Positions 46,763 to 55,856 of a DNA stretch of 64,000 nt are shown in pieces. This stretch comes from Micromonospora sp. WMMD980 (lineage in GTDB: Bacteria > Actinomycetota > Actinomycetes > Mycobacteriales > Micromonosporaceae): assembly GCF_029626035.1 (NCBI RefSeq), contig NZ_JARUBE010000003.1, positions 5,642,001 to 5,706,000 of the forward strand. The letters run 5' to 3'. The stretch's first letter is position 1, and every line of letters begins with the position of its first letter. A program made the position numbers and the translations under genes. The notes beneath the pieces are model-generated. The model searched no databases and was not told the DNA's origin. It was given only the letters and a program-made list of their open reading frames with translations.

Positions 46763-49700
46763 TCAGGGGCCGACGAAGACCGCGGTGCCGCGCCAGTCCA
46801 CGTCGTCGACGCCGGGACCGCTGCGCAGCGTGGCGGAGCCGGTCGGCGCGCCGTTGGACCAGTCCATCGAGGACAGGTTGCCGGTGCTCCGGGAGACGAC
46901 GTAGAGCTTGTCACCGTCGAGGAGCAGAGCGCCCGCGTCGGCGAAACCGGTGGTGCCGGTGACCGCGGCGCGCTCCGCGCCGACGGTGCCGGTGTCCGGC
47001 GCGAACCCACGCCAGAACAGTGCGCTCTGGCCGGCCAGCGTGTAGTAGAGCCGCCCGCTCTTGTAGACCATCGCGGTCACGTTGGGCAGCTCGGCGGAGA
47101 AGTTGACGGTCATGCCCGCGTACGTCGAACCGTCCGGCGCGGAGCCGGTGACGACCTTGTCCCACTTCGCGTCGTGGTACGGGTCCACCTTCTTGGCGGT
47201 GCCGAAGTCGGCGCCGTCGAACGAGCGCTTGTAGAGGTCGCCGCCGAGGCCGTAGAACAGGTCACCGCCGACCCAGAACGCCCCCTTGACCTGCGACCAG
47301 CGGGTGTCGTCCGGGTTCGGCACCGACATCGCGTTGCCGACGTTGGTCGCGCCGTCGTAAGACCGCTTGGTGACGCTGTCGACGGTGGTGGCCGGCGGCA
47401 CCGGCGGCAGCTTGACGATCTCGACAGCCTGCACCAGCGGGTTCTCCAGGACCCGGCCGAAGTCGACGTCGACGTTGCCGTCGCTGGTCACCGCGAACGC
47501 GCGCACGGTGCCCCTGTTGGTGGCGCCGGTCGCGGCGACCGGGTCGAAGTTGCTCAGCTTCTGCACCCCGTCGATGCTGACGTTGAACTTCCGCTTGCCG
47601 GCGGTGGCGGTGCCGGCGTACCGGTTGGCCAGGTAGAGCCGCACCTGCACCGGCGTGCCGGCCGGGACCGGGAAGTCCCACTGCATGTCCGGGGCGGGCG
47701 ACTGGTCCCACCGCTCGCTCCGGAACAGCGTCGCCGGGGTGCCCGCCGGGACGGTGGCGTCGAGCGCCGCCTCCGTCGGATACGTATTGACCGTGCTGCC
47801 GGCGTTGTGCAAGGCGCTCGGCGCGGTCGGGGTGTCGGCGGCCCAGGCCGGGCCGCTCGGCGCCGCCACCTCCTCGCCACCGGCGTTGACCCGGTAGAGC
47901 ACGTCCGACGCGTCCGGCGTCGGCGCGGTCTTGACGATCTCGATGCCCTGGACCAGCGGGTTCTCCAGGACCCGGCCGAAGTCGACGTCGACCACACCGT
48001 CGCTGACCACGGAGAAGGACTGCATGGTGCCGCGGTCGGTGCCGCCGGCGGCGACCACCGGGTCGACGTCGTTCATCTTGAGCACGCCGTCGATGCTCAC
48101 GTCGAGCTTCCGCTTGCCTGCCGCCGCGGTGCCGGCGTACCGGTTGGCCAGGTAGACCCGGACGTTCACCCGGGTGCCGGCCGCAATCGGGATGTCCCAC
48201 TGCATGTCGGGCGCGGTCGCCTGGTCCCACCGCTCGGTGTTGAAGAGGGTGGCCGGGGTGCTGGTCGGCACGGTGGCGTCGAACGTCGCGTTGGTCGGGT
48301 ACGACTTCGCGCTGCTGCCGCCATTGTGGTAGGGGCTGGGTGTGGCGTCGGTGTCGGCCGACCAGTCCGGCCCGCCGTCGGTCGCCGGGATGGCCGGACC
48401 ACCGGCGTTGACCCGGTAGAGCACCTCGGTCTGCGCCGCCCGACCGGCCTGGTAGACGTCGCCGGGCAGGCCCTTGGTGCTGGTCGAGTGCGGCGTGCTG
48501 CCCCCGTCCAGCGGGAAGAAGGCGAGCCGCTTCCGCTGGTACTCGAAGTTGCCGATGTATTCCTGGTCGCTGCCCAGCCATAGGCCCTGCGGGGTGACCA
48601 GCATCTCGGTGACGCCGTAGCCGCGCGGGTGGCGGCCCGGGTTCCAGGCCAGCGGCAGGCCGCTGAGCGGGTCGAGGGCCGCGATGCTGGCCCGCGGCAC
48701 CGCGCCCGGGCCGGCCTTGTCCCGCGCCAGCGGGTTGTTGGACCAGCGGAAGTGGCCGCCGACGTAGATGGCCTTCTCGCTGATGCCGACGGAGAGGAAG
48801 GTGTCGCCGCCGCTGAAGTTGGTCCAGGTCGGCTTCTGGCCGGCGCCGGTGGCGTCGGTCTCCCAGCGGGCCGCCGAGTCGCACAACGTGCCCGGGTAGG
48901 ACGCGCCGGTGGTGACCACGACGAAGTACTTGCCGTCGGGGGAGAACTGGGCATCGCGCACCCACGAGTCGAACGCGCTGTACTTGCAGGCGCCGGCGTA
49001 GCCGTCGGTGTTCCAGTCGGCGACGGTGGCCGAGTCGGCGCCCAGGTTGATCCGCACGATCTGGTCGTGCACCGCGCCGTCAGCCTTCTTGAAGTTGCCG
49101 ATGACCACCAGGTGCTTGCCGTCCGGCGAGACGGTGAACTTCTCGACGCCGACGCCGGCCGAGGCGCCGCCGTTGGTCGAGGTCCAGTTGTGGTGCTCGG
49201 TGAGCGCCACGGTCAGGTAGTCGTCCACGGCGCCGGTGGTCGGGTTCAGCGAGGCGAGCCCGTTGCGGTCGGTGGTCGCGGTGACCGTGCTGAAGATGCC
49301 GCCCACCAGCAGATGGCCGTCGACGAGCACGATGTCGCTGACCGTGCCGTTGAGCGCCGGGCCCTTGAACCCGTCGACCGGGGTGCCGTCGGCGACGTTC
49401 AGCAGCGCGAGCTTGCGGACGTTCTTGTCGCCGACCTTGTTGAACGTGCCGGCGACGTAGACCGTGCCCGGCGTCGGGCCGGCGATCACGGCGGTGACGT
49501 CACCGTCGAGCACCGGCGCGAACGCGTTGTCGATCTTGCCGGTCGCCTTGTCGAAGGCGAGCAGGCCCCGGCGGTCGACCGGGGTGGGCGATGATCCGCG
49601 GTTCTGCGCGTTGGTGAACGAACCGCCGACGATCACCTTGCTGCCGGCGTCGTGGATGGCCACGACGTTGCCGTCGTTGATGTTCGGCGTCTTCGCCGAG

Positions 49701-49849
49701 GGCACCTCGCCGACCAGCGTGCTGTGGTCGGGCGCGACAGTCGCCGCCGGTGCGGCGAATGCCGGCACCGGGGTGAACAGGGTGGCGATGCCGAGCACGG
49801 CGGCGCCGAAGGCGGACACCGAGCGGTGTCTCAGGATCGAGGAAGGCAC
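46763..49849 (-). CDS. Large secreted protein: beta-propeller-like N-terminus, two malectin-like domains, propeller-like C-terminus
   Basis: 1028 residues. A signal peptide (RHRSVSAFGAAVLGIATLFTPVPAFAAP) is followed by a region with propeller-like repeats (VVIGGSFT, TVYVAGTFNKV, HLLVGGIFSTV, KYFVVVTTGASY), up to about residue 475. Two malectin-like carbohydrate-binding domains follow (476-640 and 650-813), sharing VLYRVNAGG, DMQWD, YAGTA and VDVDFGRVLENPLVQ. The last 210 residues again look propeller-like (SYDGATNVGNAM, KRSFDGADFG). No sortase motif or membrane anchor is seen at the C-terminus. GTG 49849 with GGAG 6 nt upstream is preferred to ATG 49957, which would precede the signal peptide by 36 residues. 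It probably binds glycans at the cell surface or in the medium; no catalytic motif is evident. Confidence 0.85.
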   Translation of the reverse strand: MPSSILRHRSVSAFGAAVLGIATLFTPVPAFAAPAATVAPDHSTLVGEVPSAKTPNINDGNVVAIHDAGSKVIVGGSFTNAQNRGSSPTPVDRRGLLAFDKATGKIDNAFAPVLDGDVTAVIAGPTPGTVYVAGTFNKVGDKNVRKLALLNVADGTPVDGFKGPALNGTVSDIVLVDGHLLVGGIFSTVTATTDRNGLASLNPTTGAVDDYLTVALTEHHNWTSTNGGASAGVGVEKFTVSPDGKHLVVIGNFKKADGAVHDQIVRINLGADSATVADWNTDGYAGACKYSAFDSWVRDAQFSPDGKYFVVVTTGASYPGTLCDSAARWETDATGAGQKPTWTNFSGGDTFLSVGISEKAIYVGGHFRWSNNPLARDKAGPGAVPRASIAALDPLSGLPLAWNPGRHPRGYGVTEMLVTPQGLWLGSDQEYIGNFEYQRKRLAFFPLDGGSTPHSTSTKGLPGDVYQAGRAAQTEVLYRVNAGGPAIPATDGGPDWSADTDATPSPYHNGGSSAKSYPTNATFDATVPTSTPATLFNTERWDQATAPDMQWDIPIAAGTRVNVRVYLANRYAGTAAAGKRKLDVSIDGVLKMNDVDPVVAAGGTDRGTMQSFSVVSDGVVDVDFGRVLENPLVQGIEIVKTAPTPDASDVLYRVNAGGEEVAAPSGPAWAADTPTAPSALHNAGSTVNTYPTEAALDATVPAGTPATLFRSERWDQSPAPDMQWDFPVPAGTPVQVRLYLANRYAGTATAGKRKFNVSIDGVQKLSNFDPVAATGATNRGTVRAFAVTSDGNVDVDFGRVLENPLVQAVEIVKLPPVPPATTVDSVTKRSYDGATNVGNAMSVPNPDDTRWSQVKGAFWVGGDLFYGLGGDLYKRSFDGADFGTAKKVDPYHDAKWDKVVTGSAPDGSTYAGMTVNFSAELPNVTAMVYKSGRLYYTLAGQSALFWRGFAPDTGTVGAERAAVTGTTGFADAGALLLDGDKLYVVSRSTGNLSSMDWSNGAPTGSATLRSGPGVDDVDWRGTAVFVGP
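47411..48424 (-). repeat. Tandem duplication encoding the two malectin-like domains
   Basis: Segments 47930-48424 and 47411-47902 encode domains with the same residue order and many identical codons, including near-identical sequence around 47420-47475 and 47950-48005. They indicate an internal duplication within one gene. Confidence 0.75.
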
Positions 49850-50036
49850 AGGCTGCTCCGGGGGGAACGTCGGAGGCGCTGCGATCGTGGCCGGTGCCGA
49901 CGCGAGGTGTGGTGTCGCACGGCCGACCGCAGACGTGAGAGCAATACCTTCTCGCATTTGCCTGCCGCCCGTCCACCCGGGACCGGCCTTTTTGACACAA
50001 CGAGCGGCCCGAGCCGAACGAAAAGACGAGTGAAGA

Positions 50037-51107
50037 TCACTCAGTGCGTGCGGGAGATGTCGCAGCGGAGGCGCTGAGATCCGGCATCGGCGGATTGAAG
50101 TACGGATCGGTGGCCACCTCGCGGAACACCGCCGCGCTCTCCGGATCGCTGCCGAACGTGCTGTCGTACAGCGGCTTCTCGGTCTGCCTGGCCGCGAAAT
50201 AGATCACGGCCTTGATCTGCGGGTGCTTCTTCAGGTACGGGCCGACCTCACGCATCCACTCGGCCCGCTGGCCCGGCCGGCCGTCCTGGGTCAGCCCGAA
50301 CTCGCCGATCACCACCGGTCGCGGATGCTTCTTGGCGAACGCCATGAAGTGGTCCATCCGGTTGCTGAAGCTGTTCCACTCCGGGCTCGGATAGACGTCG
50401 GTGCAGAGCCAGTCGACCTGGTCGTCACCCGGGTAGTAGTCGGCGGCCCGGCGTTCCGGCTCGGCGAACCCGTCCGCGTGCGGGCACCACGTCCACGCCG
50501 CGTTCGTGACGCCGACCTCGGTGAAGATGGCACGCACGTGCTTCCAGGCGGCGACGTAGTCCTCGGGGGAGTGCATGCTGGCGGCCAGGTTCGGCCGGTC
50601 CATCTCCCACCGGTAGCGCAGCAGCACCGGCACGCCGAACGCCTTGACGTCCTGCGCCCGCTGCCGGATCAGGTTGTCGTAGACACCGCTGACCGTCGAC
50701 CGGGTGTCGGTGCCCTGCCAGGAGATCATCTGGAGCTTGCCCTGGGCCTGGAACGCCCGCTCGGTGCCACCCGGGAACGGCTCGTTCCACTCGTGGAACA
50801 TGTGCGCGATGGCGAGCTGACCGCCCGCCGCCCGGTTGAAGTCGTCCCACGCCGCCGCCCGGCCGGTCGCGTTGTGGAACTGCGGCTTCACCCAGGCGCC
50901 CACCCAGGCGCCCTTCTCCGGCAGCTCCGGCCCGCGCCCGGTGGTCTGGACCGCGCCCTTGCGGGGCGTCACCGTGGGCGGCGGCGGCACCGCCGACGCG
51001 GTCTCCCCGGCCCGGTCGCCCGACCCGGAGTCGCACGCCGCAACCGCCGGTGCCAGGAGGGCCAACGCGAACACGGCTGCCATCGTCCGTCGTAACCGTC
51101 GTACCAC
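50037..51107 (-). CDS. GH26-like glycoside hydrolase, predicted lipoprotein
   Basis: 356 residues. The N-terminus VVRRLRRTMAAVFALALLAPAVAAC is a lipoprotein signal with Cys25. The catalytic domain carries VPVLLRYRWEMDRPN with Glu168 as acid/base and PVVIGEFGLTQDG with Glu269 as nucleophile, the two glutamates expected in clan GH-A family 26 (beta-mannanase/glucanase). VGVTNAAWTWCPHADGF and DWLCTDVYPS are further family sequences; both contain a Cys, possibly a disulfide. GTG 51107 has GAGAGG 5 nt upstream. It probably trims or remodels a polysaccharide at the surface. The substrate is unknown. Confidence 0.87.
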   Translation of the reverse strand: MVRRLRRTMAAVFALALLAPAVAACDSGSGDRAGETASAVPPPPTVTPRKGAVQTTGRGPELPEKGAWVGAWVKPQFHNATGRAAAWDDFNRAAGGQLAIAHMFHEWNEPFPGGTERAFQAQGKLQMISWQGTDTRSTVSGVYDNLIRQRAQDVKAFGVPVLLRYRWEMDRPNLAASMHSPEDYVAAWKHVRAIFTEVGVTNAAWTWCPHADGFAEPERRAADYYPGDDQVDWLCTDVYPSPEWNSFSNRMDHFMAFAKKHPRPVVIGEFGLTQDGRPGQRAEWMREVGPYLKKHPQIKAVIYFAARQTEKPLYDSTFGSDPESAAVFREVATDPYFNPPMPDLSASAATSPARTE

Positions 51108-51228
51108 CGCAACCTCTCCCCAGGATGGTCGCCGGTCCACTGTCATGTCTGCCGGGCCGGCCCGCGTCCGCGGGCCGGCCCGCCGGGCGGGGCGGGCGAC
51201 CCCTGGCACTCTACCCGTGCCAGCGTCC

Positions 51229-52173
51229 TCACGGGTGGTAGCCGAGTTCCGTCAACAGCGGGCCAGCCTGGGCCAGCACATCGGTCAGATCCTCTTCGGT
51301 CAGTCGCTTCCGCCAGCGCCCCACCGAGCCGGGCCGGGCCTGCCCGAACCGGGCGTGCAGCGCCTGCCGGCCGGCCGGGTCGCCGACCTCCAGGAAATCG
51401 GCGACCACCTCGGCCGCCTCGGCCGGTCGGGTGACCACGTCCTCGTAGCGCAGGTGCCGGACCCGGTCCGTCGGCAGCGCGGCGAGCTGGGCCAACGCGC
51501 TGCTGGTAAAGCGCCGCCACATCCAGGCGGACCGGCCCAGGTCGGAGACGCGGGTGAACTCCTCGCGCCGCTCCGGCTCCACCCAGAACCGCGGCGCGGC
51601 ACCCCACGGCGTACCGCCGCGACCGCTGCGCCCGCTGCCCGTCGAGGCCGCGTTCAGCCAGGGCTGCTCCGCGTGCGACACCGCCACGTCCCGGCCGTCC
51701 CGGTGGACGTGCAGGAAGACCGCATCCGGGAAGACCTCGGCCAGGAACGGCACGATGAAGCAGTTCTCCGGGTCCTTCTCGGCGAACCGCAGCCCACCGT
51801 GACCGGCGGCGGCGAGCAGCGCCCCGTAGTAGCCGCGGAAGTAACGCGCGGCGCGCTGCCGGGTCCAGCTTCCCTCGTAGACGCACCGGGCGACCGCCTT
51901 GGTCAGCCGCGGTTCGTAGTGGTAGGACACGTCCGGCAGCGCACCCACGCAGCTACCCAGGAACGTGGTGCCGGAGCGCGGGGCGCCGAGGATGAAGATC
52001 GGTCGCTCCACCTTCAGCGTGAGCTTCCGCTTCCCGGCCTCCACCGGTCGCTCCAGGTCCCGGCGTTCCTTGCGGTCCGCCAGCAGGCCGACCGCGGCGA
52101 GCTTCGCGGCCTTCGCCGTGGACAGCCCGGATTGCGGGGCGAAGGGGGAATCGCTGGTCATCGAAGATCCCAT
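51229..52173 (-). CDS. Sulfotransferase (PAPS-dependent)
   Basis: 314 residues. The 5'-phosphosulfate loop is FILGAPRSGTTFL, and a 3'-phosphate-binding segment is VFLHVHRDGRDVAVS. The catalytic/substrate region lies around FAEKDPENCF and WRRFTSSALAQ. It transfers sulfate from PAPS to a carbohydrate or lipid hydroxyl. ATG 52173 is used, with ATG 52161 possible. It follows the flippase by 16 nt in the leftward operon. Because it is encoded with polysaccharide assembly genes, the acceptor is probably a glycan, possibly cytoplasmic since no signal peptide is present. Confidence 0.87.
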   Translation of the reverse strand: MGSSMTSDSPFAPQSGLSTAKAAKLAAVGLLADRKERRDLERPVEAGKRKLTLKVERPIFILGAPRSGTTFLGSCVGALPDVSYHYEPRLTKAVARCVYEGSWTRQRAARYFRGYYGALLAAAGHGGLRFAEKDPENCFIVPFLAEVFPDAVFLHVHRDGRDVAVSHAEQPWLNAASTGSGRSGRGGTPWGAAPRFWVEPERREEFTRVSDLGRSAWMWRRFTSSALAQLAALPTDRVRHLRYEDVVTRPAEAAEVVADFLEVGDPAGRQALHARFGQARPGSVGRWRKRLTEEDLTDVLAQAGPLLTELGYHP

Positions 52174-52189
52174 CGGTGAGCAGGAACGG

Positions 52190-53773
52190 TCAGGATCGGG
52201 GCGCCGGGTCCGCCCCGGCGCGGTTGCGGCCCCGGCGCAGCGACCGGAGCGCGTCGAGGTGCAGCGTGCGCCGCCACCGCCAGGCCCCCACCAGGTACGC
52301 CGCCGTGCCGGCCAGCGCCACCAGCGCGAGCACCGGCAGCGACACGCCGAGCAGGGTGGCCGCCCCGAGCGGCAGGCCCAGCGCGACGACGGCCAGCGCC
52401 ATCGCGGCCCGGGTGCCGGCGCCGAACGGGTGCAGCCGCATCGACCACCAGAGCTGGGTCAGCGGCACCAGGTTGGTGACCAGGATGGAGAGGGTCCAGG
52501 CCAGGGCGGCGCCGAGGATGCCGTAGCGCGGGATGAGCAGCAGGTTGGCGACCACGTTGAGCACCGTGCCGCCCATCGCGTTGTAGAACGTCCACGCGGT
52601 GCGACCGGCCATGTTGAGCACCATGTCGACCATGCCGCACCCGGTCGCCACCAACATGGTCAGCGCGAGCAGCACGACCACCCGGCGCCCGTCGCCGTAG
52701 CCGGCGCCGAACAGCGACAGCATGGGTGCGGCGAACGCCGCGAAGACCAGGTACGCCGGCCAGGAGAGCAGCACCAGCCAGCCGGTCGCGGCCTGGTAGA
52801 GCTGCCGGGCGTCGGCCCGGTCGTCCCGGGCGAAGGCGGCGGCGAGCCGGTGCTGAACCGAGCTGGAGAGCGCGACGCTGGAGAGCTGACCCAGCGCCAG
52901 GAACCGGGTCGCCGCCGTGTAGACCGCCGCGTCCGCCGGCCCGCGCAGCGCGCTGAGCAGCACGATGTCCAGTCGCTGCACCACGATCGCGGCCACGCTG
53001 CTGACCGCGCGGGGGCCGGTGAACCGCCAGAATGGCCCGACCATCTCGCCGGCCGGGACCGGCCGGGCCACCTGTCGGCCGGTCCGGCCGACCAACCGGC
53101 CCAGCCAGATCAGCGCGACCACGGCGGCGAGCAGGTAGGGCACCACCCAGGCCAGCGGCAGCGCGACGGTGGCGGAGAGCCCGAGCCAGGCGGCCACCGC
53201 CACGGCCAGGAACTGCACCAGGGTGCGGCCGATCCGCTCCACGGTCAGCAGCGGGCGCATCTGACCGAAGCCGCGGCAGGCGGCCAGCGCGTAGTCGTTC
53301 AGCGCGGCCAGCGGCACGAAGGTCAGCAGGATGCGCAGCGCGGTCACCGCGCCCGGCCCGGCCTCCGGCATGGTCGCCCGGGCCAGCGCCGGGGCGGCCA
53401 GCCAGCCGGCCGCGCCCAGCAGCGCGCCGACCGCCAGGACCGGCAGCAGACCGGCCAGGATCGTGCCGCGGATCTGGTCCCGCCGGTCCAGCGTGCGCTG
53501 GCGACTGACGAAGTAGACGGTGCCCACGTCGGTACCGAGCCGGGCCGCCGACGCGGCGATCATGAAGGCGCTGGTGGCGGCGAAGAACATGCCTGCCTCG
53601 CGGACCGACCAGCCGCGGGCGATCACGATGTTGAGGCCGAAGCCGGCCACCGCGGCCAGACCCACCCCCAGCAGGTTGGCGAAGCCCTGCCGGGCCGCGC
53701 CGCCCAGGCCCGCGCCCGCGCCCGGACCGACCGCCGGCAGGACGACAGTGGCGTCGGCGTCCTGCCGGGTCAC
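52190..53773 (-). CDS. Polysaccharide flippase (Wzx / MATE-MVF superfamily)
   Basis: 527 residues with about 14 membrane helices. AGMFFAATSAFMIAASAARLGTDVGTVYFVSRQR near the start, DYALAACRGFGQMRPLLTVERIGR, and VQHRLAAAFARDD are Wzx-like. It would flip a lipid-linked repeat unit across the membrane. GTG 53773 overlaps the upstream sulfotransferase stop as GTGA; longer starts (GTG 53803) overlap that gene further. It is followed by a second sulfotransferase. Its presence beside an O-antigen ligase and a Wzz protein suggests Wzx/Wzy-dependent assembly. Confidence 0.9.
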   Translation of the reverse strand: MTRQDADATVVLPAVGPGAGAGLGGAARQGFANLLGVGLAAVAGFGLNIVIARGWSVREAGMFFAATSAFMIAASAARLGTDVGTVYFVSRQRTLDRRDQIRGTILAGLLPVLAVGALLGAAGWLAAPALARATMPEAGPGAVTALRILLTFVPLAALNDYALAACRGFGQMRPLLTVERIGRTLVQFLAVAVAAWLGLSATVALPLAWVVPYLLAAVVALIWLGRLVGRTGRQVARPVPAGEMVGPFWRFTGPRAVSSVAAIVVQRLDIVLLSALRGPADAAVYTAATRFLALGQLSSVALSSSVQHRLAAAFARDDRADARQLYQAATGWLVLLSWPAYLVFAAFAAPMLSLFGAGYGDGRRVVVLLALTMLVATGCGMVDMVLNMAGRTAWTFYNAMGGTVLNVVANLLLIPRYGILGAALAWTLSILVTNLVPLTQLWWSMRLHPFGAGTRAAMALAVVALGLPLGAATLLGVSLPVLALVALAGTAAYLVGAWRWRRTLHLDALRSLRRGRNRAGADPAPRS

Positions 53774-54633
53774 CGCCGCCACGACGGCACGCGTCCCCAC
53801 CACGAGGCCAGCCGCTCGTCGTACGGGGCGAAGTGGTCCTCCAGCCGGGCCCGCAGCTCGGTCGACATCGGCGAGCGGGACCGCGAGTTGTGCTTGCCGA
53901 AGGAGATGTCGGCCCAGCGGGGCAGCTCCAGGAAGTCGCAGACCGCGTCGAAGGACGGCCTCGGGTCGGCGAAGAAGTCGTCGCTGTCGATGACGTGCAG
54001 CCGGTCCCGACCGACCAGCGCCTCCAGCCGCTCCACCTGCTCGATGTAGCGACCCCGAGCCAGGTAGGAGTTGTGCTGGAGGTGCTCGCTGGCGTACGAC
54101 GGGTCGGCGGTCATCCGCTCGCGCTCGCCGGCGGTCCGCTGCTCCTCCAGCGCCAGCGCCCGCTCGAAGTCCGCCTCGGTCTCGTAGCCGCGGGCCAGCT
54201 CGTGCGAGTGCGCCGAGTAGGCCCGTTCCACCGGGTCACGCAGCAGCACCAGCAGCTTCACCGAGGGCAGGTCCTTGGCGATCCGCTGCCCGGCCAGCGG
54301 GTGGAACATGTAGTAGGGGCTCGACTCGCCGGTGATCCCGCGTACGCCGACCTGCTCCCGCACCGCCTCGGCCTTGCCGGTGGTGGGGAAGTGCCCGAGG
54401 TACCAGCTCATTCCCCGGCGGTAGTCCATGTCGAAGTAGTGCACGCCCTTGTGGTAGGCGGGCGGCAGCACGCCGGGGTGCTGCGCGAGCGTCTTGAACA
54501 GCGAGGTGGTGCCGCAGCGTTGCGCCCCCACGATCAGGAATCCCGGCACCATCCGTGAGCCCGCGGTCAACCGACCGACCGTCCGGCTCACCGACTTCAC
54601 CGCGCGGAGCGCCTGCTCCCTGGCCACCGTCAC
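53770..54633 (-). CDS. Sulfotransferase (PAPS-dependent)
   Basis: 287 residues. The PAPS-binding loop is FLIVGAQRCGTTSLFKTL and the 3'-phosphate site VKLLVLLRDPVERAYSAHSHEL. A conserved YFDMDYRRGMSWYLGHFP and GESSPYYMFHP match the heparan-sulfate-like / glycan sulfotransferase group. The C-terminal HNSRSRSPMSTELRARLEDHFAPYDERL is typical of the family. GTG 54633 has AGGAG 7 nt upstream; GTG 54654 overlaps the previous stop as GTGA and is an alternative. It differs markedly in sequence from the sulfotransferase at 51229, so the two probably modify different positions. Confidence 0.9.
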   Translation of the reverse strand: MTVAREQALRAVKSVSRTVGRLTAGSRMVPGFLIVGAQRCGTTSLFKTLAQHPGVLPPAYHKGVHYFDMDYRRGMSWYLGHFPTTGKAEAVREQVGVRGITGESSPYYMFHPLAGQRIAKDLPSVKLLVLLRDPVERAYSAHSHELARGYETEADFERALALEEQRTAGERERMTADPSYASEHLQHNSYLARGRYIEQVERLEALVGRDRLHVIDSDDFFADPRPSFDAVCDFLELPRWADISFGKHNSRSRSPMSTELRARLEDHFAPYDERLASWWGRVPSWRR

Positions 54634-54650
54634 GTCCCCACTCCTCACTC

Positions 54651-55856
54651 TCACCGGGCCCGACGGGCCAGGTGCTCCTCGACGGCAGGCAGCAGCCAGG
54701 TGTCGACGTGCCCCAGTCGCGCACCCGCCTCGGCCTGCCGGTCCCGCAGATAACGCGCCGCCAGCTCCACCAGGTAGAGCACGGCGACCAGGTCGGCGCC
54801 CCCGCCGGCCTGGTCGAACGGCGCGAGCGTCCGGTCCGCGCCGGCGATCAGCGCCCGGGCGGCCGCGACCGGTTCCACCCCGTCGTGGCTCATCGCGCCC
54901 TGCACCGCGAGGTGCAGCGCGTCGTAGCCGGCCGGCACGTCGCCGGCGAACCGCTCCCAGTCCCAGACCAGCACCCGACCGTCGGCCAGCACCGCGCTGT
55001 TGCCGCCGTTCCAGTCTCCGTGCCAGGCGCCGAAGGCCACCACCGGGTCGGCGTCCGCGACCGACTTGAGCGCCGCGCGCAGCCGCCCGGCCTCCGGCCG
55101 GTCACCGAGCGCGTCCACCGCGTCGGCGAGCCGGGCCGCGTGCGTGCTGCCCGCCCACGACCCCCGGTGTACGCCGAGACAGCCGGCGACCGCCACCATG
55201 GCGGCCCGCTCGGCCTCCACCGCGACGGCCGGGGTGGCCCGGGGCAGCCGCACCGGCAGGGCCTCCTGCACCAGCAGCGCGTGCCCGTGCCAGTCACTGT
55301 GGTGCCGGACCCCGGCCAGGACGACCGGGCCGAGCGGCACCCCGGCGAGGCGGCGCAGCGCGGCGGCCTCCGCATCGACCAAGGCCCGGGTCAGCGGGTC
55401 GACGCCGAGTTTGGCGTAGCCGAGGGGCCGGCCGTCCGGGGCGAGCAGTTGCAGCACCGGTTTGCGGTTGGCCCGCGCCGGACCGATGTGCAGGCTGACC
55501 AACGCCGGCTCGCCCAGCACCTCGGTCAGGTAGGCGTTCAGCCCGCCACCGGCGACCACCAGCCGGTCGCGGAACACCACCGGCCCCAGCCCGAGCCGGA
55601 ACGCGGTGGCCAGCCCCCGCCGGACCAGCTTGGCCTTGCGGCCGACCGCCTCGGTGGAGTGCCGGACGGCGGCGGCGGCGGCTCGGCCCGAGCCGGTGGG
55701 CACCAGCAGCCGGGGGCGGGCGGCCGAGGGCACCACCACCCAGCCGGCGCCGCCCCGGCGCAGCGCGGGTTCGGCAGGTGCGGGCCAGATCAGGCCGGCC
55801 AGCTCACCGAGGTAGGCGGAGCGGCCGTCGCCGTCCGGGGGTACGCGGAGCACCAT
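54651..55856 (-). CDS. APH-family phosphotransferase (aminoglycoside/choline kinase-like)
   Basis: 401 residues. The C-terminal half has the kinase signatures WHGDWNGGNSAVL (catalytic Asp and Asn) and VWDWERFAGDVPAGYDALHL (the DFE-like metal-binding Asp). The N-terminal half (about 170 residues) is unlike typical aminoglycoside kinases and may bind a sugar or lipid substrate. In a polysaccharide operon this could phosphorylate a sugar or sulfation precursor. ATG 55856 overlaps the O-antigen ligase stop as TGATG. It should not be read as a resistance gene. Confidence 0.8.
   Translation of the reverse strand: MVLRVPPDGDGRSAYLGELAGLIWPAPAEPALRRGGAGWVVVPSAARPRLLVPTGSGRAAAAAVRHSTEAVGRKAKLVRRGLATAFRLGLGPVVFRDRLVVAGGGLNAYLTEVLGEPALVSLHIGPARANRKPVLQLLAPDGRPLGYAKLGVDPLTRALVDAEAAALRRLAGVPLGPVVLAGVRHHSDWHGHALLVQEALPVRLPRATPAVAVEAERAAMVAVAGCLGVHRGSWAGSTHAARLADAVDALGDRPEAGRLRAALKSVADADPVVAFGAWHGDWNGGNSAVLADGRVLVWDWERFAGDVPAGYDALHLAVQGAMSHDGVEPVAAARALIAGADRTLAPFDQAGGGADLVAVLYLVELAARYLRDRQAEAGARLGHVDTWLLPAVEEHLARRAR

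Noticed and set aside
54651..55856. Aminoglycoside resistance gene
   Set aside because: The kinase motifs belong to the broad APH superfamily; the unusual N-terminal half and location in a polysaccharide operon argue against drug resistance.
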